A stretch of DNA of 64,000 nt from Pseudomonas sp. CCC3.1 (GCF_034347405.1 NZ_CP133778.1:4718501-4782500), one strand, 5' to 3'; positions 7,980-17,690 are shown, numbered from the stretch's first letter. The notes: generated by a model from the sequence alone, not told the origin. A program made the numbers and translations.

Positions 7980-9160
7980 CAGCGACTCTCCCTGGTACGC
8001 GGTGGTGTCGGCAGATCGGTGTTGATGTGCGAGCTTGAATCATTGTTGCTCGCCGCAGCCGCCGAACCCGTTGCCGGGGTGCTGCCATTACGGCCTTCGA
8101 TCATTTTGTCCAACGGCAAGTACAGCAGGTTGCTCTGGCCGTTTTTGTTACCGGTCACGAGTACTTTGCTGGTGTTGCTGAAGACTTCCTGCATGGTGTC
8201 CAGGTACAGACGGTCACGGGTCACTTCAGGATTTTTGCGGTACTCGGCCACCAGCTTGGTAAAGCGGTCGGCTTCACCTTTGGCGCGAGAAACCACTTCA
8301 TCACGGTAGCCGTTGGCATCTTCGATGATGCGCTGCGCCTGACCACGGGCTTCCGGCACCACGCCATTGGCGTAGCCTTCGGCCTGGTTACGGGCACGCT
8401 GCTCGTCTTCACGGGCACGGATCACGTCATCAAAGGCTTCCTGCACTTCACGCGGTGCAGCCGCGTTTTGTACGTTGACCTGAGTCACGGTGATACCGGT
8501 TTTGTAGGTATCGAGGAAACGCTGCAAGCGCTCCTTGACGTCTACAGCCATTTGTTCACGACCATCGGTCAGCACCTGATCCATCGAAGTGGAGCCCACG
8601 ACGTGTCGCAAGGCGCTGTCGGTGGCTTGTTGCAGGCTGACTTCAGGTTGATCAACGTTGAGCACGAAGTCGCGCAGGTTGCTGATCTTGTACTGCACGG
8701 TCAGCGGCACTTCGACGATGTTTTCGTCTTCAGTGAGCATCTGGCCCTGCTTGGTGTACGCACGCTCACGCGTCACGTTTTCCATGTACTTTTTATCGAA
8801 CGGCGGGAAGTAGATGTTCAGACCCGGCCCTACGGTTTCGTAGTACTTGCCCAAGCGCAGCACCACGGCTTGCTCCTGTTCGTCGACTACATACACCGCG
8901 CTGTACAGCCACGCGGCTGCCAGCACGACCAAACCGATACCGAGCAAACCGAAACCAGCACCCTTACCGCTTGGGCCGCCTTCGTTGCCACTACCGCCAG
9001 TACGTTTTTTTCCACCACCGAACAACCCATTCAGGCTTTCCTGTAGCTTTCGGAAGGCCTCGTCGAGATCTGGTGGTCCCTTGCGGTCGCCATTTTTAGG
9101 GCGTTTGCTACCCCAGGGATCTTGATTATTCGAGTTGCCACCCGGCTCATTCCAAGCCAT
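7979..9160 (-). CDS. hflK: HflK, membrane regulator of protease FtsH
   Basis: Partner of HflC in the FtsH-associated complex. The 393-residue protein begins MAWNEPGGNSNNQDPWG and has a Gly/Lys-rich cytoplasmic leader of about 75 residues. A single membrane helix (LLGIGLVVLAAAWLY) follows, then the band-7 domain starting VYVVDEQEQAVVLRLG, a coiled helix and a variable Ser/Asn-rich tail. The start at 9160 has GGAG six bases upstream; the longer frame to 9196 was rejected. It is co-transcribed with hflX and hfq. Confidence 0.96.
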   Translation of the reverse strand: MAWNEPGGNSNNQDPWGSKRPKNGDRKGPPDLDEAFRKLQESLNGLFGGGKKRTGGSGNEGGPSGKGAGFGLLGIGLVVLAAAWLYSAVYVVDEQEQAVVLRLGKYYETVGPGLNIYFPPFDKKYMENVTRERAYTKQGQMLTEDENIVEVPLTVQYKISNLRDFVLNVDQPEVSLQQATDSALRHVVGSTSMDQVLTDGREQMAVDVKERLQRFLDTYKTGITVTQVNVQNAAAPREVQEAFDDVIRAREDEQRARNQAEGYANGVVPEARGQAQRIIEDANGYRDEVVSRAKGEADRFTKLVAEYRKNPEVTRDRLYLDTMQEVFSNTSKVLVTGNKNGQSNLLYLPLDKMIEGRNGSTPATGSAAAASNNDSSSHINTDLPTPPRTRESR

Positions 9161-9256
9161 AGCGCTCTCCATCTGATAAAGCAAAGACGCGCCCACGGCG
9201 CGCCGACCAATGCTACAGAATGCCTATCACAGCGGCACAGCCGCTTTGCGAGGCTT

Positions 9257-10558
9257 TTATTGCAAAGTGTGTTCTTCGATGAATTCCAGCGGTTGCATCC
9301 CTTCACGGCTGACCAAGCGATTTAGCTCGGAACGCGGCAGGCGTACGTCCAGCAAACTGGCGCCCTCATCGTCATGCTGTTCCTTTTGCACCACTCCCAG
9401 TTCGAAGAATTGTGCACGCAGTCGAGCAAAACGTTGCGGCAAGCGCAAGGTACCGACGAACAAATCATTACCCAGCAACTCGGCGATAGCTTGCTCAAGC
9501 AACTCCAACCCTTGACCTTCACGGGCCGACAACCAGACCCGTTGCGGTTTGCCATCGGCATCGCGCTGGATCTGCGGCTCTACACCTTCAATCAAATCGA
9601 TTTTGTTGTAGACCTCGAGGATCGGCAAGTCCTGGGCACCAATTTCGCCCAACACCACCATCACCTGTTCGATCTGCTGCATGCGCTCAGGCTCGTGCGC
9701 ATCAATCACGTGCAGTAACAAATCAGAGTTGCTCGACTCTTCGAGCGTAGACCGAAATGCTTCAACAAGCTTGTGCGGAAGATGACGAATAAAGCCCACG
9801 GTATCGGCCAGCACGATCGGCCCCAGGTCGCCCAGATCAAGGCGGCGCAAGGTCGGGTCGAGCGTGGCGAACAGTTGGTCAGCGGCGAAGACATCAGAGC
9901 CGGTGACTGCATTGAACAACGTGGATTTGCCGGCGTTGGTGTACCCCACCAGCGACACCGTAGGAATGTCGGCGCGTTGGCGCCCTCTACGGGATTGCTC
10001 ACGTTGACTGCGGACTTTTTTCAGGCGGGCCTTGATCTGGCTGATGCGGATACGCAACAGACGGCGGTCGGTTTCGAGCTGGGTTTCACCCGGCCCGCGC
10101 ATGCCAATGCCGCCACCTTGACGTTCAAGGTGAGTCCAGCCCCGCACAAGACGCGTGCTCATGTGATCAAGCTGAGCCAGTTCGACCTGCAGCTTGCCTT
10201 CATGGGTACGGGCGCGTTGAGCGAAGATGTCAAGAATCAGCCCGGTACGGTCAAGCACGCGGCACTCGAAAACACGTTCGAGGTTGCGCTCCTGACTGGG
10301 CGTGAGGACGTGATTGAAAATCACAATGTCGACCTTCTCGGCCTTGACCAGGTCGCGCAACTCCTCGACCTTGCCACTGCCAATCAGGTACTTGGCCGAT
10401 GGCCGATGACGCGGCACGTTAAAAAACGCGACGGTCTCGGCGCCGGCCGATACAGCTAACTCCTGGAACTCCTGCGGATCTTCGCGCGCCTCAGGGTCCT
10501 GACCTTCCAAGTGAACGAGGATCGCTCGCTCACCACCACCGTGGCGCTCAAAGAACAA
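9257..10558 (-). CDS. hflX: GTPase HflX, ribosome-splitting factor
   Basis: An OBG-type GTPase that binds the 50S subunit and splits stalled ribosomes, notably after heat stress. The 433-residue protein shows the N-terminal HflX domain, the glycine-rich linker RQGGGIGMRGPGETQLE, G1 GYTNAGKST, G3 DTVGF and G4 NKID. The start codon is TTG at 10558. GGAG lies six bases upstream, no ATG is available, and the N-terminus FFERHGGGERAI is the family's own. The gap to hfq is 12 bases, so the two are one operon. Confidence 0.96.
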   Translation of the reverse strand: MFFERHGGGERAILVHLEGQDPEAREDPQEFQELAVSAGAETVAFFNVPRHRPSAKYLIGSGKVEELRDLVKAEKVDIVIFNHVLTPSQERNLERVFECRVLDRTGLILDIFAQRARTHEGKLQVELAQLDHMSTRLVRGWTHLERQGGGIGMRGPGETQLETDRRLLRIRISQIKARLKKVRSQREQSRRGRQRADIPTVSLVGYTNAGKSTLFNAVTGSDVFAADQLFATLDPTLRRLDLGDLGPIVLADTVGFIRHLPHKLVEAFRSTLEESSNSDLLLHVIDAHEPERMQQIEQVMVVLGEIGAQDLPILEVYNKIDLIEGVEPQIQRDADGKPQRVWLSAREGQGLELLEQAIAELLGNDLFVGTLRLPQRFARLRAQFFELGVVQKEQHDDEGASLLDVRLPRSELNRLVSREGMQPLEFIEEHTLQ

Positions 10559-10570
10559 AGCAGACTCCTA

Positions 10571-10831
10571 TCAGGCGTTACCTGGTTCAGCGTCTGCCAG
10601 TTCCGATTCAGTTGCGCTAGGCAAACGAATTGGACGCACTGGTACTACTGTCGAGATAGCGTGTTTGTAAACCATTTGGCTGACGGTGTTTTTCAGCAGG
10701 ATCACAAACTGGTCGAAGGACTCGATAGTCCCCTGCAGCTTGATCCCGTTGACCAAGTAGATGGAAACGCCAACCTTCTCTTTACGCAAAGTATTCAAGT
10801 AAGGGTCTTGTAGCGAATGCCCTTTTGACAT
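10571..10831 (-). CDS. hfq: RNA chaperone Hfq
   Basis: A hexameric Sm-like chaperone that pairs small RNAs with mRNAs and, in Pseudomonas, works with Crc in catabolite repression. The 86-residue protein begins MSKGHSLQDPYLNTLRKEK and carries the Sm1/Sm2 motifs, including the rim and proximal-face signature YKHAIST. The start at 10831 gives the standard N-terminus; the 12-codon extension is not conserved. It lies 90 bases after miaA and directly before hflX, the classic order. Confidence 0.98.
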   Translation of the reverse strand: MSKGHSLQDPYLNTLRKEKVGVSIYLVNGIKLQGTIESFDQFVILLKNTVSQMVYKHAISTVVPVRPIRLPSATESELADAEPGNA

Positions 10832-10921
10832 ATGCCGCACTCCTGTAAGGATAAAAAATAGAAACAAAAATTAGATGGCTGGTGTCGCCATACCCATAGG
10901 ATAGACGGCAATTCCCAAGAC

Positions 10922-11902
10922 TCAGCTCAATATGGAGACCGATTCCAGGTATTTCAAGGCTCGTGGCAGATTGTCGCAGTCCAGGCTGTCTAGCCAATGT
11001 AGGTCATCCCAACTGCGTAACCAGGTGAACTGACGCTTGGCCAATTGGCGCGTAGCAATGATGCCGCGCTCCTGCATCTCGGCTGCTGTCAGCTTGCCGT
11101 CCAGGTAATCCCAGACTTGGCGATAGCCCACTGCACGTATAGACGGCAACCCGGCATGCAGGTCACTTCTTTTACGCAGGGCTAAGACCTCATCAATGAA
11201 TCCCTGTTCCAGCATTTGCCCGAATCTTTGTGCAATTCTTTCATGCAGCACCTGCCGGTTCGCCGGAGCGATGGCCAGTTGGGCGACAGTATAGGGCAAT
11301 TGTCCCCGGCCAGAAGCTGCTGCTTTAGTAGATTGCTCAGATTGTTTTTGGCGATGGGCCGTCATGCTCATGCCACTGACCCGATAAACCTCTAATGCAC
11401 GGGTCAGACGCTGCGGATCATTGGGGTGAATACGCGCCGCAGACTCCGGGTCAATGGCCGCCAACTGGTCGTGCAGGGCTTGCCAGCCCAGGCGCCGGGC
11501 CTCTTCTTCAAGCTGCGCACGCACGTCGGCGTCAGCCGCTGGCATATCCGCCAGCCCTTCAAGCAACGCCTTGTAATACAACATGGTGCCGCCCACCAGC
11601 AGCGGGATATTGCCCCGCTCGGTGACTTCAGCCATGGCCTGGAGCGCATCACGGCGAAAATCAGCCGCGGAATAACTCTCAGACGGGTCGATGATGTCGA
11701 TCAACTGATGCGGGTGCGCCGCCAGAATGTCTTTCGAGGGCTTGGCCGTGCCGATGTCCATGCCGCGATACACCAGCGCCGAATCGACGCTGATCAGCTC
11801 GCAGGGCAGTACTTTGCTCAGCTCAATCGCCAGGTCGGTTTTGCCCGCAGCGGTCGGCCCCATCAAAAAGATGGCCGGGGGTAAAGCGTTGGAACCTGTC
11901 AT
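10922..11902 (-). CDS. miaA: tRNA dimethylallyltransferase
   Basis: Transfers an isopentenyl group to A37 of tRNAs reading UNN codons. The 326-residue protein starts MTGSNALPPAIFLMGPTAAGKT with the P-loop. It has DSALVYRGMDIGTAKP, which binds substrate and contains the catalytic Asp/Thr, then the swinging insertion and a C-terminal QFTWLRSW segment. The start at 11902 overlaps the mutL stop by one base (TGATG). The 25-codon extension would lie inside mutL and is rejected. Confidence 0.97.
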   Translation of the reverse strand: MTGSNALPPAIFLMGPTAAGKTDLAIELSKVLPCELISVDSALVYRGMDIGTAKPSKDILAAHPHQLIDIIDPSESYSAADFRRDALQAMAEVTERGNIPLLVGGTMLYYKALLEGLADMPAADADVRAQLEEEARRLGWQALHDQLAAIDPESAARIHPNDPQRLTRALEVYRVSGMSMTAHRQKQSEQSTKAAASGRGQLPYTVAQLAIAPANRQVLHERIAQRFGQMLEQGFIDEVLALRKRSDLHAGLPSIRAVGYRQVWDYLDGKLTAAEMQERGIIATRQLAKRQFTWLRSWDDLHWLDSLDCDNLPRALKYLESVSILS

Positions 11903-13815
11903 CAGCGACCGCGCAAAAAGAGTTTGTCCAAGTCGTCCAGGCCCATTTGGGTCCAGGTCGGACGACCATGATTGCACTGACCGCTGCGCTCGGTGTTTTC
12001 CATGTCACGCAACAAGCCATTCATTTCCGGCACCGCCAAACGGCGATTAGCCCGGATCGCGCCGTGGCACGCCATGGTGCCGAGCAATTCGTTGAGGTGC
12101 GCCTGAATCCGGTCACTGGTGCCGTATTCCATCAAGTCAGCCAGCACGTCATGCACCAGACGCTGCGCCTCGGCTTGTTTGAGCAAGGCCGGAATCTGGC
12201 GAATGGCCAGGGTTTCCGGGCCCAGACGCTGCAACTCAAAGCCCAGTCGCTGGAACCATTCGGCGTGCTCTTCGGCGCAATCGGCCTCACGCTGACTGAC
12301 CGCAATCGACTCAGGCACCAGCAACGGCTGGCCACTCAAGCCTTCACTGGCCATGGCGATTTTAAGACGCTCATACATGATCCGCTCGTGGGCCGCATGC
12401 ATGTCCACCAGCACCAGCCCCTGGGCGTTTTCGGCAAGGATATAAATGCCCTTGAGCTGCGCCAGGGCAAAACCCAGCGGCGGAATATCGCCCTGTCCGT
12501 CAGGCAACGGCGCCGCATTGGCCTCGGGCAGTGGCGCGAAAAACTCGCGATACGCACTTTTAGCTTCAGCGGTCGGCACCGACGGTGTCGAAGACGGCGG
12601 GCGATAGTAAGACTGATAGCCCGCTCCGGCGCCAGACCCCGGCACATGCGGGGCAGGTGCGGCCTGCGGTTGCTCCAGAAGGTGGGCGGCCAGGCGCATC
12701 TCGCCTTGCGGGCCGAACTCGCCGGCGTCGAGCCCGGTTGGGCGTTCAGCGCCTGGCACGGGCGCAGGCGCTGCCAACTGGTCTTCGGGGCGCACATCGC
12801 CCAAGGCGCGGTGCAAGGTGCCATACAAAAAGTCATGCACCATGCGCCCGTCACGGAAGCGCACTTCGTGTTTGGTCGGGTGCACGTTGACGTCGACCAC
12901 CGACGGGTCGACTTCAAAAAACAGCACAAACGTCGGGTGCCGGCCATTGAACAGCACATCGCGGTACGCCTGACGCACCGCGTGCGCCACCAGCTTGTCG
13001 CGCACCGCACGGCCATTCACATAGAAATATTGCAAGTCGGCCTGGCTGCGCGAAAAGGTCGGCAAACCGACCCAACCCCACAAATGCAGACCGTTGCGCT
13101 CCACTTCAATCGGCAGCGCCTGCTCCAGAAACGCCGGGCCGCACACCGCCGCCACGCGTCGAGCGCGGGCAGTGTCGTCACGGGCTTCGTGCAGATTGAG
13201 AATGCTTTTGCCGTTGTGGCGCAGATTGAAGGCCACATCAAAACGCGCCAGCGCCAAACGCTTGATCACTTCTTGCAGGTGATCGAATTCGGTTTTTTCG
13301 GTTTTGAGGAATTTGCGCCGCGCCGGGGTGTTGAAAAACAGGTCACGGACTTCAACCGAGGTGCCGACCGGGTGCGCGGCGGGCTGAACCCGGGGCGCCA
13401 TGTCGCGGCCTTCGGTTTCGACCTGCCAGGCCTGGTCGGCATCACGAGTGCGCGACGTCAGGGTGAGGCGGGCCACCGAACTGATGGAGGCCAAGGCCTC
13501 CCCGCGAAAGCCCAGGCTCATCACCCGTTCAAGGTCTTCAAGGTCACGGATTTTGCTGGTGGCGTGACGCGCCAGCGCCAGCGGCAAGTCGTCGCTGGAA
13601 ATACCGCTGCCATCGTCACGCACCCGCAGCAGCTTGATCCCGGCCTGCTCCACGTCCACATCAATGCGCTTGGCGCCCGAGTCGAGGCTGTTTTCCAGCA
13701 ACTCCTTGATCACCGAGGCCGGGCGCTCAACCACCTCGCCCGCCGCAATCTGGTTAGCCAGACGCGGGCTGAGCAGTTCAATGCGAGCGCTGCTGCTTAA
13801 AAGCTCTTCACTCAT
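11902..13815 (-). CDS. mutL: DNA mismatch repair protein MutL
   Basis: Links MutS mismatch recognition to strand incision. The 637-residue protein has the GHKL ATPase motifs in order: ELLENSLDSGA, DDGSGI, RHATSKI and GFRGEALASI. A variable Pro/Ala-rich linker spans about residues 340-440. The C-terminal domain has DMHAAHERIMYE near residue 470, the metal-dependent endonuclease motif that E. coli MutL lacks, and ends with a QCNHGRPTW zinc-site motif. This fits genera that lack MutH, where MutL itself nicks the new strand. The start overlaps the amiB stop by four bases. Confidence 0.97.
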   Translation of the reverse strand: MSEELLSSSARIELLSPRLANQIAAGEVVERPASVIKELLENSLDSGAKRIDVDVEQAGIKLLRVRDDGSGISSDDLPLALARHATSKIRDLEDLERVMSLGFRGEALASISSVARLTLTSRTRDADQAWQVETEGRDMAPRVQPAAHPVGTSVEVRDLFFNTPARRKFLKTEKTEFDHLQEVIKRLALARFDVAFNLRHNGKSILNLHEARDDTARARRVAAVCGPAFLEQALPIEVERNGLHLWGWVGLPTFSRSQADLQYFYVNGRAVRDKLVAHAVRQAYRDVLFNGRHPTFVLFFEVDPSVVDVNVHPTKHEVRFRDGRMVHDFLYGTLHRALGDVRPEDQLAAPAPVPGAERPTGLDAGEFGPQGEMRLAAHLLEQPQAAPAPHVPGSGAGAGYQSYYRPPSSTPSVPTAEAKSAYREFFAPLPEANAAPLPDGQGDIPPLGFALAQLKGIYILAENAQGLVLVDMHAAHERIMYERLKIAMASEGLSGQPLLVPESIAVSQREADCAEEHAEWFQRLGFELQRLGPETLAIRQIPALLKQAEAQRLVHDVLADLMEYGTSDRIQAHLNELLGTMACHGAIRANRRLAVPEMNGLLRDMENTERSGQCNHGRPTWTQMGLDDLDKLFLRGR

Positions 13816-15242
13816 TGCTTGGACGCCAAGTCGGTGGCCGGAATGTTCAGGTTTTGGCCAACTTTTAACTCATCGGTTCTCAAGTTGTTGCTGGAACGCA
13901 GCGACGCCACGCCCACTTGATAGCGCACCGCAATCATCGCCAGGGTTTCACCAGGGCGCACGGTGTGCTCGCGGGTGCCTTGGGCGATCTTGCCGGTGTC
14001 ACGCAGCCAGGCAATGTACGTGCCCGGTGGCGGGTTTTGCTGGAAGAACTGACGCACGCCGCTGCTGATCGAACGCGCCAGCGCTTGCTGGTGACTGCTC
14101 GACGCCAGCTTGGACGCTTCGTTGGAGTTTGAGATAAACCCGGTTTCGACGAGGATCGACGGAATATCTGGCGACTTGAGCACCATAAACCCGGCTTGCT
14201 CAACACGTTGTTTGTGCAGCGGGGTCACCCGGCCAATGTTGCTCAGTACTTTCTGCCCAACATTGAGGCTGGACGTCAGCGAGGCAGTCATCGACAAGTC
14301 GAGCAACACGCCCGCCAGCATCCGGTCCTTGTCATCGAGGCTCACGTTGCCCGCACCGCCGATCAAGTCAGAACGGTTTTCGCTGTCAGCCAACCAGCGT
14401 GCGGTTTCAGAGGTCGCGCCGCGTTCAGACAACGCAAACACCGACGCACCAAAGGCCGCCTTGGAAGGCGCGGCGTCGGCGTGAATCGACACAAACAGGT
14501 CGGCGCCCTTCTTGCGGGCGATTTCAGTACGGCCACGCAGCGGAATAAAGTAGTCGCCGGTACGGGTCAACTCTGCTCTAAACCCCTTCATGCCATTGAT
14601 CTGGCGTTGCAACTCTCGGGCAATCGCCAGCACCACGTCTTTTTCGTGCTGACCACCCGAACCGGAAGCACCCGGGTCTTCACCACCATGGCCGGGGTCA
14701 ATCATCACAATAATGTCGCGCTTGCCACTCGGCGCAGGCGGCAGCTTGATTTCGGGCTGCGCAGGCGTTACCGGAACCACAGGCACCTTGGCCACATTGG
14801 TGGCGGGCAAGCTTGGGGCAATGTCGGCCCCCTGATCGAACAGGTCGACCACCAGACGGTTGCCGTACTGGGCATTGGGCGCCAGTACAAAACTCTTGGG
14901 CGTGACCGGTTTTTTGAGGTCGATCACCACCCGCAAATCGGTCGGCGTGCGTTGCGCCGAGCGCATGCTGGTAATCGGCGTGTTGGCCGTGGCCACGTTC
15001 AACGGCCCGGCCAGGGTCGCGCCATTGATATCAATCACCAGACGATCAGGCGAGGTCAGCGTGAACACGCTGTGTTGCACCGGGCCCGTCAGGTCAAACA
15101 CCAGCCGTGTGTTGTCTGGGGCACGCCACAAACGCACGCTTTTCACTTGTGTCGCTGCCACGGCATTCACCGCCATGACACTCAGCAACAGACCTACGGC
15201 GACACTGACCAACGCGCGAAAGCGCATACCAAACCCCATCAT
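13812..15242 (-). CDS. amiB: N-acetylmuramoyl-L-alanine amidase with AMIN and LysM domains
   Basis: A periplasmic zinc amidase that cuts the peptide from glycan at the septum to separate daughter cells. The 476-residue protein has a signal peptide ending near AVNAVAA, then an AMIN targeting domain (about 30-130). The Amidase_3 domain follows, with IDPGHGGEDPG, SIHADA and VETGFISN holding zinc ligands and the catalytic Glu. A C-terminal LysM motif starts at HTVRPGETLAMIA (about 430-472). The first ATG overlaps the tsaE stop by one base; a start at the sixth codon is also possible. The symbol follows the usual Pseudomonas naming for this locus. Confidence 0.93.
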   Translation of the reverse strand: MMGFGMRFRALVSVAVGLLLSVMAVNAVAATQVKSVRLWRAPDNTRLVFDLTGPVQHSVFTLTSPDRLVIDINGATLAGPLNVATANTPITSMRSAQRTPTDLRVVIDLKKPVTPKSFVLAPNAQYGNRLVVDLFDQGADIAPSLPATNVAKVPVVPVTPAQPEIKLPPAPSGKRDIIVMIDPGHGGEDPGASGSGGQHEKDVVLAIARELQRQINGMKGFRAELTRTGDYFIPLRGRTEIARKKGADLFVSIHADAAPSKAAFGASVFALSERGATSETARWLADSENRSDLIGGAGNVSLDDKDRMLAGVLLDLSMTASLTSSLNVGQKVLSNIGRVTPLHKQRVEQAGFMVLKSPDIPSILVETGFISNSNEASKLASSSHQQALARSISSGVRQFFQQNPPPGTYIAWLRDTGKIAQGTREHTVRPGETLAMIAVRYQVGVASLRSSNNLRTDELKVGQNLNIPATDLASKQ

Positions 15243-15712
15243 TATTTGAATTCCAATGCCAACGCTTTACACCAAGCCTCGCCACGCGAGCCTTGTGCCG
15301 ACACCTTCAGCGAGCGCCCGGCGTTGTGCGGGCTAATGGTAATGGTCAGGTCAGGCTTTGGCAAAAAGCCTGCACCTTTATCGGGCCACTCGATGAGGCA
15401 TAAAGCTTTACCGTCGAAATAATCGCGAATGCCCATGTATTCCAGCTCTTCAGGGTCGACCAAGCGATACAAATCAAAATGGAACGCCCTGATGTCACCA
15501 ATCTCGTAAGGCTCCACCAATGTAAATGTAGGACTTTTTACAGCCCCCACATGCCCAAGGCCGCGAATAATGCCCCGCGACAGGGTGGTTTTACCCGCCC
15601 CGAGGTCTCCTTCAAGAAAAATCACGCCATGCCCTTGGGTGATATGAGCCAACTGCTTGCCAAAGGCGACCATGGCCTCTTCATCAGCCAGTTGCAGTAC
15701 TAATTCAGACAC
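15242..15712 (-). CDS. tsaE: tRNA threonylcarbamoyladenosine ATPase TsaE
   Basis: A small ATPase needed, with TsaB and TsaD, to form t6A37 in ANN-reading tRNAs. The 156-residue protein has the P-loop EGDLGAGKTTL, the switch segment SPTFTLVEPY and the family's HFDLYRL and IEWPDKG motifs. It sits between nnrD and amiB, a common proteobacterial order, and overlaps the nnrD reading frame by 13 bases. Confidence 0.96.
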   Translation of the reverse strand: MSELVLQLADEEAMVAFGKQLAHITQGHGVIFLEGDLGAGKTTLSRGIIRGLGHVGAVKSPTFTLVEPYEIGDIRAFHFDLYRLVDPEELEYMGIRDYFDGKALCLIEWPDKGAGFLPKPDLTITISPHNAGRSLKVSAQGSRGEAWCKALALEFK

Positions 15713-16560
15713 GGTGCTTGCTCCTCCAACAACTGACGAATGGCTGGTATCAAATCACTGGCCGCCAGCCCACGGCCCAATTGCCCTTGTTGCTCTCCGG
15801 CACGGGCATGCACCCACACCGCCAGGCACGCGGCTTCAAATGCCGTCATGCCCTGCGCCAACAGCGCCCCGACCACACCGGCCAGCACATCCCCCAAACC
15901 GGCCGTGGCCATGGCCGGGTGCCCGTGTGTGCACAGCGCCAATTCGCCCTCCAGCCCGGCAATCAACGTGCCAGCCCCCTTAAGGACGCATACTGCTGAG
16001 TATTTTTTAACCAGCGCCCGAGCCGCCGCCGGGCGATCGGCCTGCACCTGTTCAGTGCTAAGACCCAGCAAACGCGCGGCTTCGCCAGGGTGCGGCGTGA
16101 GCACGCAGCCTGCTGGCAGCGAAAAGTCAGCGTTGGACAACAGATTTAGCGCATCGGCATCCCACACTTGAGGCATTTTTGCTTGAGCCGCCGCCGATAA
16201 CAGACTGCGCCCCCACGCCGCCTGCCCCAACCCCGGCCCCACCACGACCACCGAGGCTTGCGCCAAGGCGCCCATCAACTGGTTGGCCGACAGCACGCCC
16301 AAGGTCATCACCTCAGGCAGCCGGGCCAAGGCCGCAGGCACATGCTCTGGCCGGGTCGCCAGCGACACGAGGCCCGCGCCACAGCGCAGCGCGCTCTGGG
16401 CACTGAGGGTAATGGCGCCGCCAAAACCCCGGTCGCCGCCAATCAGCAGCACATGCCCGAACTGGCCCTTGTGCGCGCTTGGCGCACGCGCAGGCAGTCG
16501 CGCCAAAGTGTCTGCGCGCAGTGGCTGGGGTTCAGGAAACAGGTGTTTGGTCTGCGGCAT
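15700..16560 (-). CDS. nnrD: ADP-dependent NAD(P)H-hydrate dehydratase (dehydratase domain only)
   Basis: Repairs the damaged cofactor NAD(P)HX back to NAD(P)H. The 286-residue protein is a ribokinase-like fold with GHVLLIGGDRGFGGA near the N-terminus, LTPHPGEAARLL in the middle and the catalytic region AMATAGLGDVLAGV. Many proteobacteria carry a roughly 500-residue fusion with the NAD(P)HX epimerase; here only the dehydratase half exists and no epimerase gene is nearby. First gene of the leftward block, divergent from queG with a 62-base shared promoter region. Confidence 0.92.
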   Translation of the reverse strand: MPQTKHLFPEPQPLRADTLARLPARAPSAHKGQFGHVLLIGGDRGFGGAITLSAQSALRCGAGLVSLATRPEHVPAALARLPEVMTLGVLSANQLMGALAQASVVVVGPGLGQAAWGRSLLSAAAQAKMPQVWDADALNLLSNADFSLPAGCVLTPHPGEAARLLGLSTEQVQADRPAAARALVKKYSAVCVLKGAGTLIAGLEGELALCTHGHPAMATAGLGDVLAGVVGALLAQGMTAFEAACLAVWVHARAGEQQGQLGRGLAASDLIPAIRQLLEEQAPCLN

Positions 16561-16622
16561 GCGTGTCGGGCTCCGATGTCTGGCAGAATTATACGCATCT
16601 CAGCTCCGGTTTCTCTTGCCTC

Positions 16623-17690
16623 ATGCCTGCTATTACTGCCGACCTCCCCGCGCTTGCTCAGTCCATCAAGGAATGGGGCCGTGAGCTGGGCTTTCAACAA
16701 GTCGCCATTGCTGGCCTTGATTTGGGGGAACACGAACACCATCTGGAGCGCTGGCTGGCCGCTGGCTATCACGGCGACATGGAGTACATGGCCGCCCATG
16801 GCAGCAAACGCTCACACCCCGAAGAACTGGTGCCCGGCACGTTGCGCGTGGTGTCGTTGCGCATGGACTACCTGCCCGGCGATACCCACATGGCGCAATT
16901 GCTGGCCCAACCCGAGAAAGCCTACGTGTCGCGCTACGCCTTGGGCCGCGACTACCACAAGCTGATCCGCAAGCGCGTACAGCAACTGGCCGACCGCATT
17001 CAAAAAGACATCGGCCCATTCGGCTTTCGCGCTTTTGTCGACAGCGCCCCGGTGCTGGAAAAAGCCATCGCGCAAAAAGCCGGATTAGGCTGGATCGGCA
17101 AAAACACCCTGGTGCTCAATCGCAAAGCGGGCAGTTACTTCTTCTTGAGCGAATTGTTTGTGGATTTGCCGCTGCCAGTGGATGAACCTCACGAAACGGA
17201 ACATTGCGGGCGCTGCACCGCGTGCCTGGACATTTGCCCGACCAACGCGTTTGTCGGGCCGTATGTGCTGGATGCGAGGCGCTGCATTTCGTACCTGACC
17301 ATTGAGCTTAAAACCGCGATCCCCGAAGAATTGCGCCCGCTGATTGGCAATCGGGTATTTGGCTGCGACGACTGCCAGATCGTCTGCCCCTGGAACCGCT
17401 TCGCCCGCACCACCGCCGAGGGCGATTTCAAGCCCCGGCACAACCTGGACAACGCCGGCTTGGCCGAGCTGTTTATGTGGGACGAAGACACGTTTTTAAG
17501 CAGCACCGAAGGCTCGCCTCTGCGACGGGCGGGCTACGAACGCTGGCTGCGCAACCTGGCGGTGGGCTTGGGCAATGCGCCCTCAACGATTCCCGTGCTG
17601 GAAGCGCTGAACGCACGGCGTGATTACCCGTCCGAGTTGGTGCAGGAGCATGTGGAGTGGGCGCTTAAGCAGCACGAACAACGCACATAA
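16623..17690 (+). CDS. queG: Epoxyqueuosine reductase
   Basis: A cobalamin and iron-sulfur enzyme that reduces epoxyqueuosine to queuosine in the wobble position of GUN tRNAs. The 355-residue protein shows YALGRDYHKLIRKR of the cobalamin-binding part, AGLGWIGKNTL, and two ferredoxin-type clusters: CGRCTACLDICP near residue 195 and CDDCQIVCPW near residue 248. The start at 16623 gives the normal N-terminus; the frame is open further upstream only into the divergent nnrD. Confidence 0.96.
   Translation: MPAITADLPALAQSIKEWGRELGFQQVAIAGLDLGEHEHHLERWLAAGYHGDMEYMAAHGSKRSHPEELVPGTLRVVSLRMDYLPGDTHMAQLLAQPEKAYVSRYALGRDYHKLIRKRVQQLADRIQKDIGPFGFRAFVDSAPVLEKAIAQKAGLGWIGKNTLVLNRKAGSYFFLSELFVDLPLPVDEPHETEHCGRCTACLDICPTNAFVGPYVLDARRCISYLTIELKTAIPEELRPLIGNRVFGCDDCQIVCPWNRFARTTAEGDFKPRHNLDNAGLAELFMWDEDTFLSSTEGSPLRRAGYERWLRNLAVGLGNAPSTIPVLEALNARRDYPSELVQEHVEWALKQHEQRT

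Noticed and set aside
11947..13800. A 617-codon open frame antisense to mutL
   Set aside because: Same shadow effect. MutL motifs are all present on the minus strand.
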